This document shows, piece by piece, positions 45,963-56,600 of a DNA stretch of 64,000 nt; the first letter of the stretch is position 1, and each line of letters begins with the position of its first letter. A program made the translations under genes and the position numbers. The notes beneath the pieces were generated by a model. That model was not told the origin of the DNA and did not search any database. It saw only the letters and a program-made list of their open reading frames with translations. The stretch comes from Ignelater luminosus (lineage: Eukaryota; Arthropoda; Insecta; Coleoptera; Elateridae). The stretch spans positions 62,001 through 126,000 of the forward strand of contig VTPC01000018.1 of NCBI GenBank assembly GCA_011009095.1, given 5' to 3'.

Positions 45963-47616
45963 ATGAACAAAGTCGAATATCCAACTGTTATAAAATTCCT
46001 TACAAAATAAGGAAAAACTCCAAAACTTATTCTTGAAGAAATGCTGGCTGTATACGGAGATGAGTGTCCTTCCAAGTCAACTATTTGCGAATGGTCAAAA
46101 TTGTTTAAACGTGGTCGACAATCACTGGATAATGATCCCCGTCCAGGCCGCCCTGTTAACTTGGGTCACTTCGGATGTTATTGTTTCGTACTGAAAGATG
46201 CAAGAATAAAGAAACGACAATTAGCAGCATTATTGAGAGTTTCAGAAACCACGGTTTTCAGAATTCTACACGATTGTCTTGGAATGACGGTAACAGTTCG
46301 ATACACCTACCCCTAGGATTAAACTTGTACAGAAAGAACTTAACCTTACCAATACATGTGTATCCATTCAGAGAATTAAACGACACCTGTGAAAGGCCTC
46401 TCCGACGACAAATACTTAGAAAATTTTTAAGAAAACTTCTAAAATCGACAATCTTGACAGTTCACTAGCAAAAAGACAGCCATGACATTATAATATCGCG
46501 GCTACGTCCATGCTACTCTCCGACAGCGTATAAACCGACAGTACCACAACCCAATTTCCCTAAATCACCTGAAGAACATTGACCCCGCCCAAGCGTGGGT
46601 GAATTCATTAAAGAATGAACTTTTAACTACTACTAACCTAGCGCCACCCTAGCTACGCCCCCACGCAAGATTGGGTTAAAATTCATTAAAAAGATTAAAG
46701 TTTAACTCCTTCTAAGCTAACCACACTCTCGCTACGCCTCCGCGCAAGATTGGGGTAGAATTCATTAAAAACATTAACCTTTAACTCCTTCTAACCTAGC
46801 AACACCCTTGCTCGGGGTGAAATTTATTAAAAAAATTAATGTTTAACTCCTTCTAACCTAACCACACTCTCGCTATGCTCCCGCGCAAAGTTGGGGGGGA
46901 CATCTATACGCGGTTCATGCTGCAGTAGGGGGCTGGTAGCAGCAGCTGAATTAGTTGCCAATTTCATTGTTAATGTCGTGCAACATAATCTAAGATGTGC
47001 TTAAACATCGTGTTTGTTTTTCGCCGGTTTCACCAAGATTGGATTAATTCTTTTTCCTCCGGTCACCTAAATGTGTTCTGTGAGTAATTCTCTACCTGCT
47101 GATACTAAAAACTTGCTCTCAAAACGTCGTTTTTCTCATTTTGATCCTTAATCGATGCAGTGGCATATTAAGGGTTCCAGTCCTCGCAAGAAGTTGAAAG
47201 TCACCCCTTCTGCAGGAAAAATAATGTCAACCGTTTTTCGAGACAATCAAGGAATTTTAATGATTGATTATCGGAATAAGGGTAGCACGGTAACCGGAGA
47301 GTATTACGCGAGCTTAGTGCATCGCCTCAGAGAGACTATCAAAGTGAAAAGGCGAGGAAAACTGACGAAATGTATCCGGTTGCTCCACGACAATGCACCA
47401 GCTCACAAGTTAAGAGTTTCAAAAGCTGCCATTGCTAAATGTGGTTTCGTAAAAATCGACCATCCGCCTTATAGTCCATAAGGGGGACAAAATTTAGGAA
47501 CGAGGAAGAACTTATAGCTGCTGTTGAATGCCATTTTGCGGACAAGACAGAAGAATATTTTTATAATGGATTAAAGTTGTTTTTGAAACGGCAAAGCAAC
47601 TACATTGAAAAATAAA
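45963..47616 (+). pseudogene. mariner transposase, interrupted and catalytically broken
   Basis: Starts ATG 45963 (MNKVEYPTVIKFLTK then a stop), followed by the two helix-turn-helix motifs: MLAVYGDECPSKSTICEWSK, LFKRGRQSLDNDPRPGRPVN and KKRQLAALLRVSETTVFRIL (to about 46285). The frame is lost before the first catalytic box; D-E-T-W cannot be found because ~600 bp of foreign or rearranged DNA replaces it. The core resumes near 47135 (QWHIKGSSPRKKLKVTPSAG) and the second catalytic box LLHDNAPAHK is intact at 47382. HPPYSP is followed by a stop and the third Asp (LAPSDY region) is deleted. The C-terminus (EELIAAVECHFADKTEEYF) ends at TAA 47614. Only one of three catalytic Asp remains. Confidence 0.88.
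46586..46900. repeat. Four-unit ~80-bp tandem repeat inside the mariner
   Basis: Units share GAATTCATTAAA, TTTAACTCCTTCTAACCTA and a GC-rich end (CACTCTCGCTACGCC, CGCGCAAGATTGGGG). The anchor GAATTCATTAAA falls at about 46601, 46680, 46759 and 46820, giving spacings of 79, 79 and 61; the last unit has lost about 20 bp. It interrupts the transposase gene. Confidence 0.85.
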
Positions 47617-47994
47617 TTTTTGTTCTTGTTCTAGTCTCTTGTTTTCATGCCTTGTCCGGGAACATAAAAATGACCCCTCCTACTTACACATTTAAGATAA
47701 GTAACTGTTAAAACTATTTGTTTCGTTGTGTTAATATCAATTCATCGCTTTTCTTTGCACAATATGACCTTTTGTATTCGTTGGTATCAACGTTGGTACG
47801 CATCAACGCATGTGCGACAGTATTTATTATGGCGGGTACTTTAAAGTTACATAAATCTTGAATCTACATGCTTTTATTAAACAAATGATTACAATGAAAT
47901 TAATTAACATAATTTATAATTTTAAAAATACTTTGTCTATCTCTAGAAAAAGGTTAACAAATTATTTTTATATATTTATGAAATATATATACAC

Positions 47995-49858
47995 ACAGGG
48001 TGAGTTTTTTCGATGTTTAGTATGGAGATCTCGAAAACCAGCGGAGATAGAGAGACCATTAAATGGGGAAAGAATTGCAGTTTTACGAGCTTAACTTAAT
48101 GAGCTTTTTGTTTAAAAAAAAAAATGCATGACTAACTAGATGTCTCGCAAAAATAGTTTTTTTGTTGTTTTGTTCAGTGCCTGTAGCTATGTTATTATTG
48201 ACTTTATAAAAAATGTATAAAGGAAGAAGTTGTAGGTAATTGTGTGCTGAATAATACAGTCTAAACGAATTTTTTATTTAAGCTATAGTTTTTGAGTTAT
48301 GACACAAGCTTGTGCTTTTTTTTCTAATGGAAACCATAGTCGGCCATTGCGTTACAAAAGGGCCCTTTTTCAACAATTCTAACGATATACCACTTGACAT
48401 AGTTAGTATTATAAATAAAAAAATTATAGCCTTTTTTTCTTTTCATTTTCGAACTGTTCAAGTAGTACGCTATGGAAACAATTGATAGATGCGCATCGCG
48501 TTTGATAATAAAATTTAAGTTAGTTATTAAAATTTTTCTTTTAATTTCGAAATTATAAACATAATTATTTTGGTGTGAAATGTTTATTCCGATGAAGTTA
48601 CAATTTTAAATAAAAATATTTCTGAGAAACTAATAAACAAAGAATGACAAACGATAAATTAAGAAACAATAAAAGAAATTAGGATATAAATAAAGTAGTA
48701 CCAAAACAACGTAGTTGAAGTAAGTAAAGTATTTAAGATAAGTGAACAAAGCAGATTTAGATAAAAATAAGTACTTCACTCATAGGTGTAACTAAAAACT
48801 AAAAATGCTGTTAACATAGTATGCTGTGAAAACAATTAACAGATGCAAACGACAATTACCTATTGACAGGTGCAAATCATTTAGTTTCTAATTAATGTTG
48901 ATTTTAGTCTCGTAAATTATCAATATAAATTCTTATAATCGAGAAGACCGTGATATGATTCAGTGTTACATTTTGTGTCATAAAAATAAAAAGATAGGGT
49001 ATATCAAAAGTCGTACGACACAGTAGATGACCTTAGAGAAGCTGTACTAGAAGTTTTTGATGTACGTTCCGTTAGAAAAGCAACAAATTCTGTTTTAAAA
49101 AGGTGTAACTTGTAAATTAATCATAATGTTGAACCTTTTGAACATGTTTAGTCTTAAATACTTTACTTACTTTAATTATGTTGTTTTGGTAATGCTTTAT
49201 ATTCTAATTTCCTTTATTATTTCTTAATTTATCGTTTGTCATTCTCTGTTTATTGATTTCCCAGAAATTATTTTTATTTAGAATAATTATGTTTATAATT
49301 TCGAAATTAAAATAAAAATTTTAATAACTAACATTAATTTTATTATTAGACGCGATGCGTGCATCTATCAATTGTTTCCATAGCGTACTACTTGAACAGT
49401 TCAAAAATAAAAAGAAAAACAGGGCCATAATTAATTTATTTATAAAAATAGCTATGTCAAGTAATATATCGTTAGAATAGTTGAAAAAAGGCCTTTTTTA
49501 TAAAGTCATGGCCGACTATGATTTCCATTAGAAAAAACACAAGCTTGTGTCATAACTCAAAAATTACAGCTAAAATAAAAACTTTGGTTAGACTGTATTA
49601 TTAAGCACATAATTAGCTACAACTTTTTTCTTTACACATTTTTTCTAAAGTCAATAATAACAGAGCTATAGGCACCAAACAAAATAACAAAAAAATTATT
49701 TTTGCGAGATATCTAGTTAGCCATGCATTTTTTCAAAAAACAAAAAGCTCATTAAATTAAGCTCGTAAAACTGTAACTCTTTCCCCATTTAATCGTCTCT
49801 CTACCTCCGCAAGTTTCCGAGATCCCCGTACTAAACATCGAAAAAAAACTCACCCTGT
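47995..49858. repeat. Long palindrome (1.86 kb, arms about 0.7 kb) with ACAGGGTG ends
   Basis: The left end ACAGGGTGAGTTTTTTCGAT and the right end ATCGAAAAAAAACTCACCCT are inverted copies, and the match continues inward with small indels to about 48740 and 49152. The loop of ~410 bp holds a third, more diverged copy of part of the arm (ATGCTGTGAAAACAATTAAC near 48822, compare ACGCTATGGAAACAATTGAT in the left arm). Flanks are AT dinucleotide repeats, so the TSD is unclear. The arms have no coding capacity. It sits within the hAT-like element. Confidence 0.9.
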
Positions 49859-49964
49859 ATATATATATATATAAAATAAGAAATTTCCGGGGCCCCTATT
49901 GAGTGGGGGTCCTAAGCATGTGCTTAGTCGGCTTATGCATTAGTCCATTAGCCCTGATTTAGTC

Positions 49965-50236
49965 CATTGTAATAAATAAGTGTTTTATCAAAAATTTGTT
50001 TTTATTTTGTAAAAAACCTACACGTGATGGGATGTTACGGAAGTCATTTTTAGAATCTGCGATGTTTAAAACATATATTTCAGCAAAAATATCCCATGCA
50101 GCTGGAAAAAGAATTTTTTTGCAGACCTGTGTTATTCTAGAACTTTTGGCAACATCAATAAAAACATTTAAAACATTAATATCTCAAAACTTAAAAAGTG
50201 CAGATAGGACTTTTTGTTTAAGGAGGGCAGTACAGT
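49965..50236 (+). other. Right part of the unassigned TIR transposon
   Basis: The sequence directly after the hAT TSD contains AATAAA at 49972-49977, a plausible poly(A) signal for the transposase gene, and ends in the right TIR with AGATAGGAC (inverted GTCCTATCT) at about 50201. The 80-aa ORF here (49996-50238) has no known motif and overlaps the TIR. Confidence 0.55.
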
Positions 50237-50640
50237 AAAGATCAAGTTTGATACATTGACACATAAGTATTTATTAAAGAAAGAAGTTAAGCCTATTTGG
50301 AGAGCATGTAATGTTCCCCTAACGATAAAGCATGTATTAGTGAATGCAATATAATTTTTGAATTTCTTTAGACAAGTTGGCCTATTTAATGACATATAAA
50401 CACTAAGATTAATGCGCCATCATTACATTTTGTGTAAGCTCCTATAGCCTATGGATTTTTATATAAGTTCACATTATTATTTATGTTTTAATTAGTTACC
50501 ACTTAGTGAATCTTGTTTATTTTTCTTCTATGGCCCTATGTAACTGTTGTCAATTTGTTCTTAGTTTGTGCTGTTTCCTAAACTTACCTAGTTATTTATT
50601 AAAAATAAAAGCTAATGACCTAAAATATGGAAGCCGTTAA
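50237..50640 (+). pseudogene. Jockey-type LINE C-terminus and 3' UTR, right part of the split LINE
   Basis: Just beyond the transposon end the plus strand reads FDTLTHKYLLKKEVKPIWRA then CNVPLTIKHVLVNAI. This is the end of Jockey ORF2, normally HxYLL...C-x2-C-x-x-x-L-T-V-K-H-I-L-x-E-C; the first Cys pair and the last Cys are changed. An AT-rich tail follows, ending with TTATTAAAAATAAAAGC near 50600, which looks like a LINE 3' end. The RT domain expected between this and the endonuclease at 43.4-43.7 kb is missing, so a deletion occurred or these are two copies. Confidence 0.65.
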
Positions 50641-51900
50641 CAAAATCATGGTATAAAATACATATATGCACGTACGTAGTATGTAGTTCTTTTAAGACTA
50701 GTTACAGATTATTAATTAATTTAGATTATATTATCACAATTTATTTACAGACTTTAAAAATTTTATATTTTATAGCACATCGTTAACCAACCGTAAATTA
50801 AAATAGTATGCGTTTAAAACTAGCTTCGCGGTAGGAAACCCCATCAGATGGCTTTTGAGATCTTAAATCGTGAGCCCCCTTGACGCCAGGGTTGCCCCCG
50901 CGCCTGCGGGGTTTCGTGGTATAGTAGCTACGCCACTGATATGCATTAAACTTTGCAGAGGAGCTTGCATGTCGTGTTAGCTTTAATCATTACAGAATTA
51001 CGTACGCGCCCTTCAACTGTTCCAAAATACCAGGATTGCAGACGATGATGGGCAAAGCTAATAATTGGCAAAATTTATTTTGAATTGATGCAGTTATTTA
51101 GTCAGTATTACAATTATTTATAGGTTAAGGCAGGAGCTCAGCAATAATATATCTTCACACATAAAATTTTTCTGGACTTATCCGACTATTTGGGCATAAT
51201 CATAATTTTTTCGCACAGTCATTACTTTAACATCAAATATGTTATTTATTGAAAATAAAATAACTTAGCTTAATACATTGTACGTATGCTCTAAATACAT
51301 AACTGTTTGTTTTTGGAAATTTTATTCGACAAAGTTACAATTAGTTATAAAATTATTAGCTTGCGGTGATTTATGTAATGTACACAAAGGAAACTTACCA
51401 GAATTAGTTTAATTTTGTTTTGCACTAAAAACTGAATTATTCCCAGGGAACATCACCTTTGTAAACATTGCCAAAACACGATTCTGTTTACCTTATATAA
51501 ACAAGATGTTAATCCCTTTTATTAATTCGACAAAGAGAACAAAATGTGATATTAATTTCCTAAATTATAGACTGTGAAATTAAATAATGGAAGTGTTTCG
51601 AATTAAATTAAAAATTTAATGCGGAAGTCAAAATTACATGTATAGTATTGTACTTAAATGACGCAGTACAGCTATTGTAACATATAATAAAAAAAGTCAA
51701 TGTGATTTATCACCACAAAAGAAGACTTATCTTGTATTCTATTGTTCTGTAACAAAGGTAATGAACTGGTATTGTAACTGTTAACCTCTTTCTCTTTTCA
51801 TGTGACCCTGTGATGAACCCGATGCATTTGATAACACACACACTCGTAATACTAGGGGCGAAAACACTAAAAGACACCATACACACCACACCTAGATCCT
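50641..51900. other. No gene recognised except a hAT-like end at 50.8-50.94 kb
   Basis: AT-rich DNA between the TE cluster and the host gene. Apart from the fragment listed separately I see nothing to report. Confidence 0.5.
50815..50938. mobile_element. hAT-like end fragment
   Basis: Reading in from the right, the sequence is CAGTGGCGTAGCTACTATAC followed by a GC hairpin (GCCCCCGCGCCTGCGGGG). CAGTGGCGTAGC is a common hAT terminus. On the left, CTAGCTTCGCGGTAGGAAACCCC may be a decayed opposite end. No TSD can be shown. Confidence 0.45.
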
Positions 51901-51915
51901 CTCTTTAGTCGTAAC

Positions 51916-51921
51916 TTTAAT
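51916..51921 (-). terminator. Possible poly(A) signal of the small secreted-protein gene
   Basis: ATTAAA on the minus strand, about 40 bp downstream of the stop codon at 51961. It is a common variant signal; this use is inference from position. Confidence 0.35.
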
Positions 51922-51960
51922 TACTTCCTAAAATATTGCGAACATATTGCGCGTCAAGTT

Positions 51961-52374
51961 TTAAGTATCTCTGTCTTCATAAATTTTATAAGCTCCAAAT
52001 GGCTTATTGTTATGATAATTATTAGCAGCATTATAACCATAAATTCCGTGTCCTCCACCGTACAATGGGATGTATCTACCATAGTGTGAGAGCAGGAGTG
52101 CAATGTAGGGGTTCGTTGATAAATGCTGGGGATGATTGAAACCTGGAGATTTAGCTTCGATTCCTAAAATTGAACTTAGCAGCAGAGCAGCGAGAAGGGG
52201 ATTTGCGTCCACTATTGTGTGAATTTCCACGTTTTTTCTTGATAACGGTATTGGAAATGGCTGTGATCCTGCTGGGGGAGCAACGGGAAGATAGTACCTG
52301 TTTGGTGCATCTAGAAATTTCATTAATACGACAATTAATAATGTAGTGAATAAATTTAAAACACAAGTTTTCAT
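51961..52374 (-). CDS. Small secreted protein, 137 aa, probable host gene of unknown function
   Basis: This is the only intact ORF over 130 codons here that shows no TE motif. It begins MKTCVLNLFTTLLIVVLMKF, a typical signal peptide with a basic n-region and hydrophobic core, probably cleaved near LDA/PNRYY. The mature part has a Pro-rich start (YYLPVAPPAGSQPFPIPLSR), a hydrophobic helix-like middle (DANPLLAALLLSSILGIEA) and a Tyr/Gly/Asn-rich end (GRYIPLYGGGHGIYGYNAAN). There are no Cys in the mature part, so it is not a disulphide-knot peptide. The Tyr/Gly/Pro bias is seen in some cuticle, silk-associated and secreted epithelial proteins; no family was recognised. The ATG at 52374 is the only start that gives the whole signal peptide. 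No intron is needed, though an upstream non-coding exon cannot be excluded. Confidence 0.7.
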   Translation of the reverse strand: MKTCVLNLFTTLLIVVLMKFLDAPNRYYLPVAPPAGSQPFPIPLSRKNVEIHTIVDANPLLAALLLSSILGIEAKSPGFNHPQHLSTNPYIALLLSHYGRYIPLYGGGHGIYGYNAANNYHNNKPFGAYKIYEDRDT

Positions 52375-52380
52375 ATCTAA

Positions 52381-52410
52381 CGACTGATTAAAATCTGGTT
52401 TTACTATAAA
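52381..52410 (-). promoter_or_regulatory. Possible core promoter of the small secreted-protein gene
   Basis: On the minus strand TTTATAGT (52410-52403) lies about 25 bp before an arthropod initiator TCAGTCG (52387-52381). That would give a 5' UTR of about 11 nt before the ATG, which is very short, and the spacing is a few bases less than usual. Treat as tentative. Confidence 0.35.
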
Positions 52411-53350
52411 TCAAGGCTGGAATTTTGTAAACGTGTAGCACGATGATGTTAATTTTACGGTAATTAACTTGTTTCAAGGTTGTTCTACATATTTTAGTTT
52501 TGCTTGCTAGTATATTGGTGTATTATTTAAATTGGTATTGTGTAATCGACAATGAACATACTCAACCAACAACGCTTTCATTCTAATATATTTGAAAGTT
52601 GCTATAACGTACATTTATTGTTATTTCATAAGATTACAACTTTATAAAAGAATATATGTAAAGCCAACAATTTAATATCCAGCAGACTGCTGAAGTAAAA
52701 GAACACGACGCGTGTTCAAGTACAAACATCGTAAATTGCTTACAGCAAAATTATTAAAGGCAGAATATTTTTGTTTTAGTAAACAGCGTTCGCTGTAATA
52801 AACTATAATTTTTATTCAAAAGTTCCTAGAACTTATTTTGCTAACATAATTTTGATACTCGTGTGTGCATGCGGTCAAATTAATAAAATTCAAGAAGCAT
52901 AGAATAAAAAAATAATTTCAAAGCGTTTTTGCGTGTTTATAAAAGTGAAAATTGATGTCGCTTCCAGCAGCACCCCCGGTGGTTGTAGAGAAGAATTGCC
53001 TTTGCCTTGTAATACGTAGAATTTACTTCTGGTAATTTCTAAGGTTAATTTTGCTTAAGAACTAAAAATATTTTTTGTTAGTTTCTGACGTAACAAGACT
53101 AGTTACTAAATCGGTATATTTATTTTGCTTGAGTTTCAACTCTTGTATAAATTTATAGGTGTTCTTAACCAGTAAGTCGAAAACTAAGAAGTTGTGTAAT
53201 TTAACTTCGCCAAATGTATGGGTATTTCAATTGTTCATAGAAAAAATCAAATTGATCCGTCATTTAGTTCACTTTTGATAACCGTTGATGCACTTGCATT
53301 TCATAATTTTTCAATTATAAAATAAATGAAATTGGAGCTGTCACTAATTT
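52411..53350. other. No gene recognised; upstream region of the small secreted-protein gene
   Basis: AT-rich intergenic DNA. No coding or repeat signal found on either strand. Confidence 0.5.
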
Positions 53351-53354
53351 TTTT

Positions 53355-53628
53355 TATTTGGAGAGCAAAACACCCACAGAAGTTACAGCCAGATTGGATT
53401 CTGTTCTTGGCAAGTCTGCATTATCGTTTTCTACCGTAAGGTTTTTTGGATGTTTGAATTCACACCTGGACGTACCCACACAATGCTGAACCTCGTTCAG
53501 AACGCCCGAAACCTGCGGTTACTCCAGAATCATTGACAAAATCCACGATATGGTGTTAGACAATCGTCGAATAAAAGTTTGTAAAATAGTAGGGGCTGTA
53601 GGCATCTCGTATGAACGGGTTTCCAATA
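53355..53628 (+). pseudogene. mariner transposase N-terminal fragment
   Basis: Both helix-turn-helix regions are present in shifted frames: TEVTARLDSVLGKSALSFST, a decayed W-x-x-x-F-K-R-G-R-T region, EPRSERPKPAVTPESLTK, IHDMVLDNRRIKVCKIVGAV and GISYERVSNI. The GRPK linker and the VGISYERV helix are those of irritans/mauritiana-type mariners, a different subfamily from the copy at 45.8 kb. It stops at about 53628, where Gypsy sequence begins. No TIR is left. Confidence 0.78.
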
Positions 53629-53629
53629 T

Positions 53630-56600
53630 ATTTGTTGGAAATGCAGCCAAAGTGGACATTTCTGCACCGAATGCCGGAATCGAGAGATGTTATATTCGAG
53701 GTGTTATGCCTCACGACGGTGCCTGCCAGCAACCCAGAAGCGCAACCAAACTGCCTCTTCTGCTGTATTAGATACCAGACCCTTCATTCTCGTTGGTATT
53801 AATAGATGCCACTTTGGGGCTTCAGTAGACACCGGTTCCGTTGTAACCTTCGTAAGAAACGCGGTTGCTAGCCTACTAAAGGACTACTGCCGACCACCCA
53901 AATTCACGAGTGCCGCGGTGATAGACAAAAAATTCGTCCGAATAACTAAAGCCCCCAGGCCCGAATCGGGGTTTTAGACAGCGAGAGATCCATCTGGTGC
54001 ATTACCTACCAACAACGCTAGGATATTAAACCCTTTTGGAAATGGACTTTCTAGCCAGCCTGAACTTGCATTAGAGAACCGGCGAGACAGAGAGGAGACA
54101 CTCGGAACAAACCTACCTGGCCGTTACCCCCACTGATTGTTGTTGGCAAAGGAACTCGCCTTCAGAGGTTCCTGGAGACAGAATTTGTCCAGTTCAAAGA
54201 AATCCAAGGCCCTACTCACCTCATTCAACACGAAATTAAGCTGAAGGACACGACGCTGATAAAACAACGATACCAGCCGCAGAATCCAAAGATGCAAAGC
54301 ATCGTCAATCAAGAAGTCACCTGCAGGTTGAACAAAGACGTCAGATAACCGTCCGATAGTCCTTGGAGCTAGCCGATCGTGATTACTCGGAAAAAGAATG
54401 GTAGAGCCCGTTTCTGCATTAACTTCTGCACATCAATGGGATACTCGATCGACTTCACCAGGTCAGATACATTTTCAGTATCGACCTTAAACAGGGTTAC
54501 TGACAAATACCGTTAGAGTAGAAACTCGACCCATTACTGCTTTCGAGTTATGCGCTTTGGACTGTATTTTGTCCTAGCAACCTTCTAACGGTTCCTAGAT
54601 CGAGTCATAGGTTCTAAGATGAAGCCCCGTGCTTTCTCCTACATCGTGTTATGGGAAACCTTCCCAGAACACTTAAAGAATATCCGTGATGTGTTCTGAC
54701 GACTACGGGCGGCAAACTTCCGTTTCAAGCCCGAGAAATAAAACCTAGACGGATCCCAAAAAAGTGGAAACCATCAAGCAGATTTACGAACCGCGGAACG
54801 TTCGAAGCCTACGAAAGTGGCTAGGTGTAGCGTCTTGGTACATTTGCCATTTAGTCCTGGATTTTTCCAAAATCGTGGCACCGTTAACTAAACTACTAAA
54901 GAAGAACCAACGTTGGACTTGGGCCAAGGAGCAATTCAAAGCGTTTACCAAGCTAAAGAAATGTCTGGCCTAAGCTCCTATATTGGCCTGTCGGGATTTC
55001 AATGAACCGTTTGTACTCCAGACCGACGCCTCTGACTGTGGACTCGGAGCAGTTCTCACGCAGAGGATTAATGTGGAGGATATCGATGCTTAAGATGTGA
55101 TACACATCTTAAGTATCGAGATGCAAGTCGTACTCTAGCAACCGCCGAACGAAACTATTCCGTCACGGAAAAGGAGTGATTAGTCATAGTGTGAGGGATC
55201 GAAAACATGAAATCGTACCTGGAGGGATATCGTTTCACCGTCCAGTCTCTTCGCTGGCTGTATGCAATTGGCCCGCTGGAGCATCTAAGTACTTGCAACA
55301 GTTTGACTTTGAGATTAAATACCGCAAGGGAGTGCTAAACCCAGTCGCGGACACATTATCCCGCAATCCCCAACCACGCCGAGAGGATCTTATCGATGAA
55401 ATTGGAGCCGACCAAATACTAAAGTGTGCCTGGCCCCACAAGAAGTTCCGCGCGGTCCAGGAACACCCCGAACAGTTCCCCGATTATTGCCTGAGTGATG
55501 GCAATTTATACCGACACTTCCCGCCCAACAGTCTCAAGGACGAAGAGGCATCCGACCAGTGTTCACTGTTCCGAAGACGTGTCCTGGAAGAAAATCTTGA
55601 TGCCCCGACTGAAGGTCATCTGAGCATCACGTAGGGCCATCAACTGCATAGCAGGCCGGTATTACTGGCGCGGCATGTTTCACATTACCAAGAATCAGTC
55701 CTGTTAGCGATTCAAGGCATCTCAACAGCAGACTACCGAGAAGATGCACTAGTCTCAACCGTGAGCTATGGGACATTGTCAGCACGGATCTTGTAGGTCC
55801 CTTGCCGAGGTCCGTGAAAGGACATACGTTTGTATCAGTTTTCTCTAGCAACTATTCACGAAATGCGCTCTATGCTTTACAAGAAAGTCATCAGTTGTTT
55901 TGGTATGTCTCAAGTGGTAATTACCGATAATGGGACCTAGTACGACAGCCGAGTTTTAGCTAAACTATTGCAGGACTTCGGCGTTGAACACCGATATACT
56001 CCTCCGTATTTATTGCAAGCCAATTCGGTCGAACGAGCAAATTGAACTCCCAAAATGATGATCGCTCAATTCTGCAACCAGAACCACCACCGATGGGACG
56101 CCTTCCTAACCGACCTAACGATGGCTTTGAATAGCTCAACTCAGGAAGCGACCGGATTCAGTTCCGTTTTTCTCATCTTCTGACGTAAACTTTTTACCGG
56201 CAACAAGAGCCACTACCCGAAAGATCCGAGAACAACCTCACCATAGGGCAGCACCGAAGCAGACTCAAAGACCCACAACAGATCTTCCAGTTAGTCCGCC
56301 GAAACCTGGCCAGAGCATTGTCCAGGCAACGACGTTATTATAACCTCCGCGGCAGTGAATAAAAATTGAAATTGGAAGAGGTAGTATTACAGAAACAGCA
56401 TCGTTCCTCCGACGCCGCCCAGGGATTTTCTGTATCCTATCCCCGGTCGTGTACGCCTTAAAAGACGAATCCGGAAAAATCTATAACCGAATCTACGTTA
56501 AGAACTTAAAACCTTGTAATTAATTAAATGTTACAGTGATGGCAAAAAAAAAACCGACAGTACACCCGCCAGTCCAGATGCAGATAGAGGAGGCCAAACG

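Larger units (their letters stand above)
45792..47680 (+). mobile_element. mariner transposon, 1889 bp, flanked by TA
   Basis: TIRs of about 33 bp: left CGAGGGGTCGTTTTTATATT then CCCGGACTAGGCA; right, reverse-complemented, GGAGGGGTCATTTTTATGTT then CCCGGACAAGGCA. Both ends abut TA (45790-45791 and 47681-47682), the Tc1/mariner target. It is longer than the usual ~1.3 kb because extra DNA, including an ~80-bp tandem repeat, sits in the middle. Confidence 0.93.
45468..49956. mobile_element. hAT-like element with perfect 8-bp TSD, host of a mariner and a long palindrome
   Basis: Identical 8-bp flanks ATTTAGTC lie at 45460-45467 and 49957-49964. The ends are CAGGGCCGGACTAATATC (left) and, reverse-complemented, CAGGGCTAATGGACTAATGC (right); both then carry CTAAGCAC and GC-rich blocks. 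The TIRs are imperfect because of a small insertion in one of them. 8-bp TSD plus CAGGG fits hAT. No hAT transposase is visible, so the element itself is a non-autonomous one of perhaps 0.7 kb; mariner (1.89 kb) and the palindrome (1.86 kb) account for most of its 4.49 kb. Confidence 0.85.
43741..50236 (+). mobile_element. TIR DNA transposon of unassigned superfamily (about 2.0 kb without its nested insertions)
   Basis: The ends are related by inversion over about 32 bp: left CACTGCCGTGCTAAAACAAA then AGGTCCTCTCTGCA (from 43745); right, reverse-complemented, TACTGCCCTCCTTAAACAAA then AAGTCCTATCTGCA (from 50232). Inside the left end the motif GTCC(T/C)ATCTG occurs again near 43936 and 43970 and inverted near 43990, as subterminal transposase-binding repeats would. 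The two flanks are parts of a Jockey-type LINE. Exact end bases and the TSD could not be fixed; TTAA at 43735-43738 is a candidate but the right side has TTTA. Removing the hAT insertion (45468-49964, one TSD kept) leaves a unit of about 2.0 kb with one gene. Confidence 0.7.
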
